Assembly: GCF_964204865.1 (NCBI RefSeq)
Contig: NC_135259.1
Span: forward strand, 3,348,001 to 3,412,000
DNA from: Styela clava
Taxonomy: Eukaryota; Chordata; Ascidiacea; Stolidobranchia; Styelidae
Reading direction: 5' to 3'
DNA length: 64,000 nucleotides
A program made the translations under genes and the position numbers. Position 1 is the stretch's first letter; the number at the start of each line of letters is the position of its first letter. Below the pieces are notes generated by a model, which was not told where the DNA came from, did not search any database, and saw only the letters and a list, made by a program, of their open reading frames with translations. Positions 39,324-50,654 of the stretch are shown piece by piece.

Positions 39324-40773
39324 ATGGCGAAGCAAAGAGAAAAAGAGCCTGTAAACATCGTCCACCAAAACGCAATTTTGTGCGAGACGATTAGAAAGGA
39401 AGTTCGCAACCAAAAGTTGTACACAAATTACAGTGTAAATCCGTTCAAGAAAAGTAAGACTCTTAATTGATCCGTTTTGAGTTTTAATCGCCTTAGAGGG
39501 ATTAAGTTCACGTTATTGTTTGATTTTTCTTTCATTTTTAGTGTACACATTGTCTGGAAAACCAAACTCTTGTCATGATTCAGCTGACGGTGAAGAGGAT
39601 GGTACGTCACTTAATGTATTTTATTTTATCGGTTAGACAAATCAACTTGCTATGACGATTGGCAAACGCTTCAGATTGAAGTTTTATTCCTTTTTTGAAT
39701 GCTCGAGAAAACAACAAAGCAATGGAATGAATACAAATTAAAACTAAACTGCATCTGACTAGATGATGAATACTTGTAATATTAATGCAATAAGGCACAA
39801 GAGATTCCAAAAATAAATGGAAATCACATTCCGAACATCTTAACCTACATTGACTTGATTCTGTCCTATCTTTGGCAATTTGTCTATTGCCTGCTATTGG
39901 CAGAGTGTTGCTGGAACAGCATCCGTTTACATTTTATTCGCTCTGTGCTCTCAAGGCATGTTCCAGTTTTGTCATTTGTTTGGTTTAGTTTTAACGGACT
40001 TTTAAAAAACGATGAGCTATAATTTCAAGTCTATATTGGAAACAGTATGGTGATGCTTAATGCGTTAAAAAACTCTCCCTATCTGACCGTGATAGCATCA
40101 CTCAGACATCTGAAATGAAAGTTACTACCGAAAATACTGTATTATCGATCAGGTATATAAGTAATATATATGACGTGATGAGGCAGAATGATACAAAATT
40201 TAGCTACGTGTGTTTTAAAACAGTTTCTACGAAGGCTCTATAAAGCGGACACTTATACATGAAGATTTGTCAATTTTTATCCTTATTGCCGATCAGCCAT
40301 TTCTAAAGATATCGCTGACTGGGTCGAAAAAATATTATTTCATCAACAATTCTCTTTTTCAGAAAACTTTCTGAAAATTATCCATAGAGCGTCGGAAGAA
40401 CCGGTCAAAAAATATTTATATCCACAAACAGAAGCACAAGAATATGGATGGATCCACAAACCTCTGGTAATCATATTATTATAATTTTCCGGAATATTCA
40501 TTATTTTGACTATCGATCGACTAACAAGATTACATTGTCTTCATCTCAAAATAAAACATCTCCGTTATACCTGTACAATTTTGGTTAAATATTCATTCAA
40601 TATGGAATTGGCATGCAGATCTGAAAAGTAATATTCCATTGTAATAATTGCTGTTACAGATAGCGCAAGACAGGGATGACAGAAGACTGAATTTTCCTCG
40701 ACAAAACTCTGAAATAACGAAATATATGGATGCCGCATGGAGGTTAAAAGAGCAAACCGAAAATTTACAATGA
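39324..40773 (+). CDS. cfap144: CFAP144/FAM183 ciliary protein, 4 exons, 135 aa
   Basis: Exons are 39324-39453, 39542-39601, 40363-40466 and 40660-40773, all with GT-AG borders and matching phase (408 nt). The protein starts MAKQREKEPVNIVHQNAIL. It then shows the family signature QKLYTNYSVNPFKK (residues 30-43), followed by YTLSGKPNS. Further conserved stretches are KIIHRASEEPVKKYLYPQTE, GWIHKPL and DRDDRRLNFPRQ. Human FAM183A/CFAP144 has the same blocks in the same order and almost the same length (about 134 aa). FAM183/CFAP144 proteins are axonemal proteins of motile cilia associated with doublet microtubules, so expression in ciliated cells or sperm is expected. The gene is divergent from fzr and intact. 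The start codon lies in CCAAAATGGCG, a good initiation context. Confidence 0.93.
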
Positions 40774-43066
40774 ACTTCCATTTCTAGGATTGATTATACA
40801 AATATGCAATAAGGCCTTTTACTTATGAAAAACGATTTATATCATGTACCAGCTAAGTCAAATTACGTCTTCGGCTCCCGATTCTTTTCACAACAGCATG
40901 TTATATTTGTAAATGCTTACTTTGTTTGTCACGTCATAATATGCACTATGTTATTAGTTTTTTTTCGGCACGCAACTACTTCATAGAGAATTATTTGTAA
41001 TGTAAGAAGCAAGATATTGATATACTGCTATGTAAAGTAGTACAAGCCACTGAAATGTAGTTAATGTTTGTTTTTGTAGTTTCCATTTCATGTTTCGCAT
41101 TTCTGTAGGACGAAACGTTTTGGCAACAACAGGATATTTATCACATACTTTATTTCAATTTTGAGAGACATTTTTGAATTTAAATTACCTATATACGATC
41201 TCCCGCGATCACAGCTTTCAAATAGCCATAAAAAGAATATTTTATTCCCGCATTCAGTGATATTGCACCGAAGAAAAAGTGTTAACCAACCCTGAGACTG
41301 CACTATAGTAAACGACTTTCGTAAAATTTTGCCAATCATTCACGTAATAAACTATGAGCAAAATAAAACGGTATTATTGTTGCTTTGGGCAAGTTGGGGG
41401 GTATCTGAGTAAGCTATATCACCAAGATTAGTTTGTTCGATATTCGCTGCTCTATGTTTTACCACAATTGGTGCACCGACCAAATATATATTCGTCCAGG
41501 AAAAGATCCTCAAATTAAAAAACCGACAGGAGGGATTCGTCTCTGAGGGCGGGGGACAAAAACGCTTACGTCAAATGAGAAGAATGAAACGTTTCAGTTC
41601 GACACACAAGTTTGTGATTGTTGAAACTGGTGTCAGGGACCAGAGGGCACACAACTACCAAAAGTAGGGGCTTCTTTTAATCGCTATTACGATTGGAAAC
41701 CAACAAAAAGGCTGAACGCGGGACACATTGCGGGATATTTTTGGGTTCCATAATTCCAAGGTGGAATAGCCACGTTGTGACAAAACAAGCTCAAGGTTCT
41801 TACTGCTAAATAAATACGAGTTGTAATAAATTTTCAATTTGCTGAATGTTTGTGTTTTTCGACAGCCGCTCTGCAAAAAAATAAACAATTACAAACTGGT
41901 ATGCAGTGCGAAAAAGATTGCCAAAGATTTGCGGTCTTCCACGATATAACGAAAGGGGTGGAAGTCACGTCCTATAAAGTTTAGCTTTAATTTTTATTTA
42001 AATTGAATCACATAGCACCAAGCTCTCGGTGGTAAATTTTCGATGGGACGTTCTCAAAACCTATTATTTTCAAGTTATTTTATATATATATAGGGAAATT
42101 AAGTGCAAACGCGTTATTAAATTACACATATTGTTGTATTGTGAAAACGTCAGGATTAATCGTATAATCACAGTAAAGTTTATAACCCATGTTAATGCTG
42201 CTAGTCTCGGACTGTGGCGTACTTTATGCTGTCGTTTTTAGATCGTACGGCGTGGAATTTGAAGATTCTCTCGTTTCAAAATAGATTTTCAACACACGAC
42301 TGCGTAAGTGTCAATAGGCCCGTGATTTTGGCTTTGACCAGCAACAATATATGTTGGTTACAACACCTACGCTTTTGAAATCAATAATTATTGTTAAATA
42401 GGTTTTCACCAGTATCATAACGCCGATGTATATTTTTATTTAACGGTAATTTTAATCCATGCACACTTTTGGCAACAAAAGATTATACACCGAAAATTCT
42501 ATTCAGCTGTATTTATTTGTAAACTCCATGCCTTCGCAAATCATATTACATAAACCTGTCTGTTAGCATAACAACTATAGACTGTGATCACACTACCAAT
42601 TTTAAGAAGTTTGCACGCATAATAAAAAAATTTAATAAGACTTGCAACGTTAACCCACACAAAATGTTTTCTGGTCCTTGCTCGCTGCCAAAGCTAGACT
42701 ATGAGAACTGAAATTCCTCAACTAAAACGGAACCTTGGCTGCTTGATAACGGGCTTTAGTACCAGCGGTTTCCGTTCCAAAGTAAAATCGAGTGTCCAAT
42801 TTTGTTTCTTCTTACCGTAATTTTGTATGCTATTTTTGCTGACTGGAAAGAATAAACTTGATTGGCCAAGGCTATAGAATACGAATCTGTCAGGGGCATA
42901 ATGATACATCTGCCTTATCGAATATCCTCCATCTTGGAATCACTTTCAGCAAATTTTCCAAAGTCTCGCATTAACTTGTAAGTAGGAAATGTCGCCCCAA
43001 GATTTATATTTGAGGTCAAATTCGAGAATCTTTATCTCTTTTTCTTCTCAAGATGAGCCTTTATAA
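40774..43066. other. Intergenic region with a weak minus-strand ORF
   Basis: Presumably begins with the CFAP144 3' UTR. A 63-codon minus-strand ORF (42909-42718, ATG start, basic, with YGKKKQNWTLDFTLERKP) looks mildly coding-like, but has no recognised family or confirmed splice partners. Nothing else is supported. Confidence 0.4.
42718..42909 (-). CDS. Weak hypothetical ORF, 63 aa
   Basis: It starts with ATG at 42909 and ends with TGA at 42718. The peptide begins MYHYAPDRFVFYSLGQSSLF and is basic towards its C terminus. The upstream minus-strand bases AAGGCAG could be a splice acceptor, making this an internal or last exon. No domain or homologue is recognised. Confidence 0.2.
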   Translation of the reverse strand: MYHYAPDRFVFYSLGQSSLFFPVSKNSIQNYGKKKQNWTLDFTLERKPLVLKPVIKQPRFRFS

Positions 43067-44266
43067 CGGGGGTCACCAACCTTTTCGAAGCCGAGGGCTA
43101 CTTTTTGGTACCGATTAAGCCGAGGGCTACCAGTTCAATGTACACTTTTAAAAAAGTCAGTTTGCTCGATTAACCTTCAATTATTGATATATACTGGTAC
43201 CGGTATTTATTCAAGTAAAAACACTGATAAACTCTAGGATTCTTCAGAAAATCAAACGATTATCACGACGTAGCAAACAAATTACTAGCAATGACACTTT
43301 CATTTTCAAACTGAGTGTTTTTCAAATTTATTTTAAAGTGATCACTACATTAATATCCTCGGCAACCACAGGTCCACAATGTACCTACTTTTTACAAACA
43401 CCCTGCATAACCCCAAGATGAAATGAACAATTGTACTGCCAAATGTTACATTTACAAACACATTTACCTAATTATGAATATCTTGTTTTCAACAAGGAGA
43501 AAACCAAAATCGAACAAATCTGGTCTAATGCTCTCCACCATTGTGTTGTACTCCGGCGTGTAACTTAACACTGTAACTCTGAGCGGGTCTTGCAGATTTT
43601 CATCAGTAAGGCGTATTCCGTGCTTAGTTCCTTGTGAAGTTCATGTCAAAAAATGTTGATTCACAAAGATGTCTTGAACCAAACACCGATCTTGTAACAT
43701 ATAATTGCTGTATGAAAGAAAAGGAGAGTTTTTTCTGCCCGCACTGCGCTGACCAATGGATAGTGACAAGATGTGAAATGTCTCTTCGCTTTGTCGTCGC
43801 TATAATCGCCCCACAAATGAGACATACGCAAGCTGTTTTCACGGTGGTAAAAGTAAATCCACCTTCCATTCCTCGTGAAAATGGTAGGTTTTCTTTCATT
43901 TTACTGCCATTTTTCTTTGAAATCAGTAATTGTATTATTGGCATTGCTGCTCCACAAATCAACGGACACTAAAAAACGCGGGTTCGTGGAAGGTGACATA
44001 CTGACATCTGTGTGATGTCATAATTGGGAGAGTATGAAATGACCCGTCACATTACCGAGGTCAAATAAAAGTTAGGATGATCGTTACCATATTAATTAAC
44101 ATAGTGTTATTCTCAGTTCCCTTATAAGACATGAGGATGATTTATACAAGAATGACATGACAAAAATTAATTGATGTAGCTTACTTATAAGCGCCGTTAT
44201 TAAGCTTATTTTGGAACAGACCTGCGGGCGACTTGGTGCCCGCGGGCAACGGGTTGGTGATCCCTG
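43067..44266. mobile_element. hAT element, internally deleted, with 8-bp TSD
   Basis: The 1200-bp element has left end CGGGGGTCACCAACC and right end GGTTGGTGATCCCTG (reversed CAGGGATCACCAACC). It is flanked by CTTTATAA at 43059-43066 and 44267-44274, a perfect 8-bp duplication. The right part contains GCGGGCGAC and CCCGCGGGC motifs. The interior keeps both ends of a transposase gene on the minus strand. Termini, TSD and coding remnants all agree on hAT. Confidence 0.92.
43480..43962 (-). pseudogene. hAT transposase remnant: BED finger joined to C-terminal domain
   Basis: The minus-strand ORF 43962-43624 begins with a segment holding CVCLICG and, after KRRDISHLVTIH, a His pair. This is the C-x2-C...H layout of the BED zinc finger at the N terminus of GTF2IRD2/ZBED-like hAT transposases. 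It then passes directly into FGSRHLCESTFFDMNF, the start of the C-terminal hAT dimerisation domain. The middle catalytic part is therefore missing. The rest of that domain (LTDENLQDPLRV, then YTPEYN) continues after a one-base frame change at about 43624, down to about 43480. The large central deletion and the frameshift leave no active transposase. Confidence 0.75.
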
Positions 44267-44817
44267 CTTTATAACATTATGAATTTGTGGCGAATAGAAA
44301 AATCAATTACGTGTAGAACAACTATGTCAAAATATTTTTAAAAGGCAATTATTCGTTCTAATAGGATTCTAGACATCTTTAACCCTGTTTGAATTGTTCG
44401 GATTTCATTGGCGAATGATTTCTTGTTCAACTTATGACAATTTAAGCCTGGAATAGCAGACAAATTCGGTATGTTGTACTTTGTAATTCTTTCTGATTTG
44501 AAGGCTGCATGCAAGTTATTTAATAATAATTTAGTTCGTCTTGTTAATTAACTATGTTTGATGATTGTGTTCATAAATTTGAGTAGGCTTTTTAAAAGCC
44601 GAATTGTGTATGATTATTTATTCACTGCAAGTATTTTGTATTGATTTGTTTTTACGTTTGTATTAAGATAACCGTGTCAACTGTATACTTCGAGTTGTGT
44701 GATTTTCTGGATTGAGGATACAAACTTGGGGCTTGAAAGACCGCGTTATTGAACTGTTAATAAATGTCTAGTGTGCAGTCGGTGTCGTCCAGGTCACAAA
44801 GAACGGCTGTTACATTA

Positions 44818-44912
44818 AGGTTATCGAATTTCTGCAATTAAAATTATCGAATTTATGCAAATAAAGTTCTCGAATTTCCGCAAATAAAGTTATCGAATTT
44901 ATGCATATAACG
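44818..44912. repeat. Four-copy 23-24 bp tandem repeat
   Basis: Four consecutive diverged copies of a unit close to GTTATCGAATTTATGCAAAT followed by AAA. The repeat lies about 110 bp upstream of the gag-like ORF, where a retroelement leader region would be. Confidence 0.75.
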
Positions 44913-45025
44913 TTTGATATTGCATAAATAAAGTATCGTTGAATGCCGGCAGGAGTTCGGTATAACGTCAAATTGAAAGAAATCATCCTACTGTTGACCA
45001 TTTAAACTTTTGGGTTGCTTGTTTG

Positions 45026-45577
45026 ATGAGCACTGTAATTGTACAATTGGACGCAGAATCTGTTTCGAAATCAAATTTAGAGGAATTACGTGCTCGTCTG
45101 AAGGAACTATATCAAGATGCTGAAAGTCTTATGTCAGACTACAAAAATCGGGATTTGTTGAAATCGAAAATTGCTGACATTGACAAACGGTTCACAGAGT
45201 ATTCAAATGCGCATGAAATTCATGTGAGTACTTTACGTTCTGAAGAAGATCGGAGAAATGTCAGCGAATTTTTCCAGTGTGAACTGCGCGAGTTTCAAGA
45301 ATTCAATGTGCACGTACGCGATTGGTTCAAAAAGTCTGACGTTGATGGCCATAAATCATCGACGCATAGCCCTAAAGCACGTTCTATAATTTCTGGAAAA
45401 AGTTCCAGTCGTTCATGTGCCAGTTCAAGTTCGAGTACTAAACGTACAGAAGCTATTGCCATTAGAAAACTTGCTCATGTTAGTATTTGGCAGCAAGTAG
45501 AAAAAGATGCCGCAAAAAAGCGAGAACACGATGCTAAAATGGCAGCGGATAAAATGAAATTAGATGCTCAAAGCTGA
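45026..45577 (+). pseudogene. Retroelement gag-like fragment (possibly BEL/Pao)
   Basis: The ATG-initiated ORF of about 183 codons predicts a coiled-coil N-terminal half (LEELRARLKELYQDAESLMS). A Ser-rich linker (SSSRSCASSSSS, about residues 125-137) and a charged Lys/Ala-rich helix ending near KMKLDAQ follow. This order (helical start, Ser-rich linker, KAERLEQEAQR-like helix) is typical of gag N termini in invertebrate BEL/Pao retrotransposons. The KAERLEQEAQR continuation is present but in another frame, so a frameshift breaks it at about 45570. A hAT element begins 40 bp further on. No protease, reverse transcriptase or clear LTR was found, so the copy is truncated and inactive. A cellular coiled-coil gene is a less likely alternative. 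Confidence 0.5.
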
Positions 45578-45618
45578 AAGACTAGAGCAAGAAGCGCAAA
45601 GGATGAACTAGAACTAGC

Positions 45619-46600
45619 CAGGGGTCTGCAACTCGAAATATGTCGCGGGCCACTTTTTGAAATTTTTTGACGACGCGGGCCGTAAACCAACAAATTAGGT
45701 ACAAAATTGATGTTGAAATGAAATTGATGCACCAGGATGACAGACATCTCGGTGCACATGCTACGGGAGAGCCCAAAAATAACAAAAAAATCTTAATATA
45801 TTTGTTGAAATTGCACTGGAATCTTTCACCTAACGAGGCATGAAACATTCATTTACTTGTGCTGGATATTTGCTCCGTTTTGTAGAGCTGAGATATTCGA
45901 TGCTTGGCCTTATTTAGTGTTGGTTTGCTTGTCTTAACAGCATGCACCATCTTGTCCGTTTGTCGTGCGCGAAAAGCTGATTAGTTAACTTTTATTGTTG
46001 AAAAATAATTCTGCCATTACTTCGACATACACTCTTTACTACAACTTCCTTCAGTGAAATAACCCGACGATTTCGCAATCATCCTACTGATGGCAAAGTA
46101 TTCATCGAAGCTTCACCTGTTTGTTTATGTCTGAGAAAAAAGTTCTCTGTTTCATTAGTGAAAGTTTTAATTGCGATACTATTTCATAACGAATTGTTTT
46201 AGTATAGACATGGTATTTTTCCCTGTGTAATGAGTCATGTCGTAATATCGCGGATGTTGTATTCATTTTGAACACCAATCATTGCACAACACATGAGACA
46301 CTGAAACTTGATATCATAATTTCACACAAAACAAATATTCTTTCACATATCTTAAAATATTCTGTTCTCTTCCGAGCATTGTTTTACTTCTTGGGCATTG
46401 TGTATGGGTTTCCTAGTTTATACAAAATTCAAAATGATCTAGTTTTGCGTTAACCGCACATATGCAGAATTAATGATTCATAACTGCACACTTTAATGAT
46501 CTGACTGAAACTTGTTTATTTCGTCATAAAAAACGCGAAATGAAATTATTGAAATTATAATTTAATTATTACAAAATGAATAAAATATGAGAGACCCCTG
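45619..46600. mobile_element. hAT MITE next to the gag-like fragment
   Basis: The element starts CAGGGGTCTGCAACTCG and ends AGAGACCCCTG, giving the inverted terminus CAGGGGTCT. The flanks are GAACTAGC on the left and AACTAGAC on the right, an 8-bp duplication that has lost one base. Sub-terminal GCGGGCC motifs occur near 45645 and 45676, as in many hAT elements. There is no transposase in the 982 bp. Confidence 0.8.
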
Positions 46601-46640
46601 AACTAGACGATACAGCTGAATACAAGATAGGATCTTTTTA

Positions 46641-46823
46641 TTGTATTTATTTAATTTAACTCATTGTTTCAAAGTTTTGTTTTATGATCTCACATGGTCA
46701 TCCTCGGGACCTTGTTCTGTGACAAGTGGAAGTGGACACAAAAGTCGGAGACGAAGATGTATGTTACCGAATACCTGTAACAAACGTGGAGAGATGCAAG
46801 CATGCAAAAGAAATCATTGTTAA
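46641..46823 (+). CDS. Thrombospondin type-1-like terminal exon (partial)
   Basis: The open frame ends in TAA at 46821-46823. It contains WSSSGPCSVTSGSGHKSRRR followed by RCMLPNTC, GEMQAC and NHC. This is the pattern of a TSP type-1 repeat: a Trp-x-x-x start, the CSVT(C)GSG turn, an Arg-rich strand and spaced cysteines. One usual cysteine is Ser (CSVTS instead of CSVTC), which would remove a disulfide. Upstream exons were not found. The exon begins within about 90 bp of the hAT element 45619-46600, so it may be a stranded or dead piece of an extracellular-matrix-type gene. Confidence 0.45.
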   Translation: MYLFNLTHCFKVLFYDLTWSSSGPCSVTSGSGHKSRRRRCMLPNTCNKRGEMQACKRNHC

Positions 46824-48841
46824 AATATTTAGAGACGAATGATTAAATAGAATATATATTAACATATTACAAATTTTTAAAACACTATATTAGACATTAT
46901 CTTGTATTTTTGGTGACGTTTATTAATCAAAATTAAAGTCTGCCTGTTCAGATATTTGTTATCTGTCTGTGGATTAAATTGTAGCATTCATACTTGTTAT
47001 GATGTGTGCTAACGAAAGTTTTGTTTGGAACCAATTTTTTTGTTAACCTTAAATTTTAGTAGGGACACGGACTCGCAAAACTGCTCGCAACTGGACAAGT
47101 CTGTCCATTATGGCAAATGTTTATAAAAAAAAATGAATATTAAGTTGAGCAGAAGATCAATCAATCAATCATCATTTATTCGTCAACACAATTTAAACAT
47201 GGTATGATATAAAAAAAATAATTACAAATACAAGTGGAAACTAACTTAAATTGTGTGACAGGAGTCGCGAGGGACCTCAAGAGGTCTTCAGGCAGCGACA
47301 CCTAAAGAGTTTACTGCAGCGATTGATACCCGTAATTAAAGTAGGATAAACGACGAGATAATAGACACACTCTCCAACCTTTTTAGATTACATGTGTTTT
47401 TGCCACACAGGAAATGGAACTCGGCATTTCAATTCAAACGCCTTGCATTAGCACAACGGTAATAAAAATAGGTCCGCTAGCGCTTAGGGATCGGCGAAGC
47501 AGTTTTAGGGGGACCTCGGAGCGGTTTCTCGACTGTGACACAAAAGCACTGTCGAGTAAAGTTTTGATGTCATGCTAGTGTTTCTCAAAAATACATCAAT
47601 TTGATGATTTTATTACGTAACAAACATTGTTCAACGTGACAAATACAGGTACTTTATAATATGAACGCTGATCATTGTTTATAAAAGGCATGTGCACCTG
47701 ATCGTAAATTGTCAAGAGTCTACAGTGCAGTGTGGATTGTATATTTAGGTCAGGTTTAATGTTAGAAATTAGTTTGCATAACACGAGGACGCACGGAACT
47801 TTCGTCTGCTTGCGTCTGAATTATGCAACAAACACGATTCTAAATTCCAACCTATCTTTTTGCCTTACACGATGCCTTTCAAAAGGAAAAGTAATGGAGA
47901 AAGTTTTAGTATACATACGATACATATATGTGAAAAATATGCTGTTATGCTAGAATTGAAACGTGGAGTGCACGATAAAATTCTCCGATAGTTGTTTCTA
48001 GTGTGCCTGTTTTTCTGACGCGTTACTCGCTATTAAAATAATAATTGCGAAAAATAATGGAAATGAGACATGATATGATAGTTGCGCTGTCCCAACCGGA
48101 ACCCAAAACATCACATTGAGGAATGCTTGATATATATAAGATGTTGCTATTCTGAATTATTCTGTGAACTTATTATCGGAGCGTATTCTTTTACGAATCC
48201 TATTTTTTGTCGAAATGTTTAAAATTCTACTATGATGCTCTTTGGTTTTGAATAACTAAATTTCTATATTAAATCTTTTATAAAGAACCTCTGTGTTGTG
48301 GAATACCCTCTATCCTTATGCAGTTTTTATTACAATATAGATTTAAAGTGCTTCAAATCCGGCTTTATCTAACATGATCTAAATGCTGCAGGGAAGAATG
48401 TCAGCGAAAACAACCTTTGAACCTACTCGAAATCCGGTTCTGATATCTGGCTCATAAGAAAATTCGAATCCGACAGCAGATCAAAACAATTCGGCTACAA
48501 CTTCGGCTATCATTTTTAGGATAACAAAACTTTTACCCTAAACATGCCTTCGTGGAATGCCAGTTTCAACATACTAAATGATGCTAGGTGGGTACGTTTA
48601 TATCAGTTGGTAGTGACAGGATCAGAATATAGTTGACGTTATGCCCCTTGTTCTTCTCGTTATAAAAACTGAATCGTCCCCAAAACATCACGCCAAACAC
48701 AATGAACATACAAATGTTGAATGCAGTGTAGTATTATATTCCGAATAATAAGGCTAGCCTTTAATCTAAGAAAACGAGAAATATCTATGTTCTGCCGGGT
48801 CCGTCCGTCTTCAAGTCGCGTATCTGTTTAAAACTTTTTCA
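46824..48841. other. Intergenic region with a possible repeat end
   Basis: No gene is supported. At 47156-47175 there is a (TCAA)n-like run followed by ATTTATTCGTC and a more GC-rich stretch to about 47560. This resembles the 3' ends of some LINE-type elements, but no coding part is attached. Confidence 0.35.
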
Positions 48842-48859
48842 TTGATCGTTTTCATTCTC

Positions 48860-49512
48860 TTGTTGGTCGTAGTGCCATCCCTTACCAGCGTCTTGTTGGT
48901 CGTAGTGCCATCCCTTACCAGCGTCTTGTTGGTCGTAATGCCATCCCTTACCAGCGTCTTGTTGGTCGTAGTGCCACCCCTTACCAGCGTCTTGTTGATC
49001 GTAGTGCCATCCCTTACCAGCGTCTTGTTGGTCGTAGTGCCATCCCTTACCAGCGTCTTGTTGGTCGTAATGCCATCCCTTACCAGCGTCTTGTTGGTCG
49101 TAGTGCCATCCCTTACCAGCGTCTTGTTGGTCGTAGTGCCATCCCTTACCAGCGTCTTGTTGATCGTAGTGCCATCCCTTACCAGCGTCTTGTTGGTCGT
49201 AGTGCCATCCCTTACCAGCGTCTTGTTGGTCGTAGTGCCACCCCTTACCAGCGTCTTGTTGATCGTAGTGCCATCCCTTACCAGCGTCTTGTTGGTCGTA
49301 GTGCCATCCCTTACCAGCGTCTTGTTGGTCGTAATGCCATCCCTTACCAGCGTCTTGTTGGTCGTAGTGCCATCCCTTACCAGCGTCTTGTTGGTCGTAG
49401 TGCCATCCCTTACCAGCGTCTTGTTGATCGTAGTGCCATCCCTTACCAGCGTCTTGTTGGTCGTAGTGCCATCCCTTACCAGCGTCTTGTTGGTCGTAGT
49501 GCCATCCTTTAC
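48860..49512. repeat. 33-bp minisatellite with higher-order structure, 20 units
   Basis: The unit is 33 bp (TTGTTGGTCGTAGTGCCATC then CCTTACCAGCGTC), repeated almost perfectly about 20 times from 48860 to 49512. Variant positions (GTA/ATA, GTG/ATG, CCA TCC/CCA CCC) mark the units. Units 4-11 (48959-49222) and units 12-19 (49223-49486) show the same order of variants, so a 264-bp block of eight units was itself duplicated. Because 33 is a multiple of 3, the frame stays open and would read LLVVVPSLTSV repeats. There is no ATG (the open stretch begins at TTG), so it is best treated as satellite DNA rather than a gene. Confidence 0.95.
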
Positions 49513-50654
49513 CTAATAAAAAATGGAGTTAACTCATAAAATTGTTCGGATCCCGGGCCAATGTGAACAACTGTACAAACAAAAGAGCAATTTTATGAGC
49601 CAAATCCGTAAAAAATCCCGACGACCAAAATATATATTTTTTTTGAACAAAGATGGAACTATGGAATAGCTACCGTTACAAGGTACAATACCACAAGTAA
49701 TTCGAGCGAGTGTGGAAAATCAATTTTTGCATATTTAATTTATCACCCTTACCTGCTGACTACGTCATCCAAACATTACGTGACTGCGACGACACAATCA
49801 CGTAATACAGCTTGCCACAATAGAGCGACGAGCTCCCGATTTAGTGTCTACGACAAAGATAACAAACTCACTAAATTCAGCCATCTGCCTCGTTTTGACG
49901 TGATTGTGACGTCGAAATGACTTATTGATGGCGTGGTCAGAGGGGGGGGGGGGGGGTATATCTCTCTGCAGACTCATAAATGGAAGGAATAAACTGAAAT
50001 AATGAGGTATATTTCAAATAAAATTTAAAACTTACTTTCCTCCAGGGAATTTGCACTGAAAAAAAGATAATTCTTGGCATTAGAAAAATTACTAATATAT
50101 ATATTTGTAAATACTACATTGAATTGTCGTGTTATTTAAAAAATGCTTCATATAAATTTATAATTAAACTAAAAGAAACTTTGTTTTGAGTTTTTGGACC
50201 AGTCTGAAGGTACTTTTTTGCCATTGTTCGTGGAGGCACCGCGTCTCATTTTGACGTGGGATCAATGGAACATGTATAAAAAATGTTTTTACATTTACTG
50301 ATTATTGTCGTTTATAAGAATTGAGCTAAGTCGACTGTCATAAAAATATATTGTTATGAATCTTTAGGTTCAAGCATTAAATTGTGAGGTACAATGTTCT
50401 TGTTCGGGAGTTGGTCAATTGGAATGGTTATCTCGTCACGCAAATGGATTTACTTGACAATACTTGCAACATTTGATAAAAGAAGCTTGACAAATACTTT
50501 TTGGTGTAACTCACTTGATGCCAAGTCCCAGCATGAGAAGAATCAAAAGTGTTGTTTTCATCTTTCCTGTTGTTTGTCTGAGTTTCATTCGACGAAACTG
50601 TGATTTACAGTAAGAAATGATGGCTATTTATAGACTTCTACTTCCGATATTTTG
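49513..50654. other. AT-rich stretch without a gene
   Basis: It contains a homopolymer run of 16 or more G at about 49940-49957 and a CpG-containing segment around 49760-49900. No exon is supported. Confidence 0.5.

Noticed and set aside
48842..49516. 224-codon ORF of LLVVVPSLTSV repeats as a membrane protein
   Set aside because: The frame is open only because the 33-bp satellite unit is a multiple of three. It begins at TTG, has no ATG, and the nucleotide units are near identical, without codon-level variation typical of selected protein repeats.
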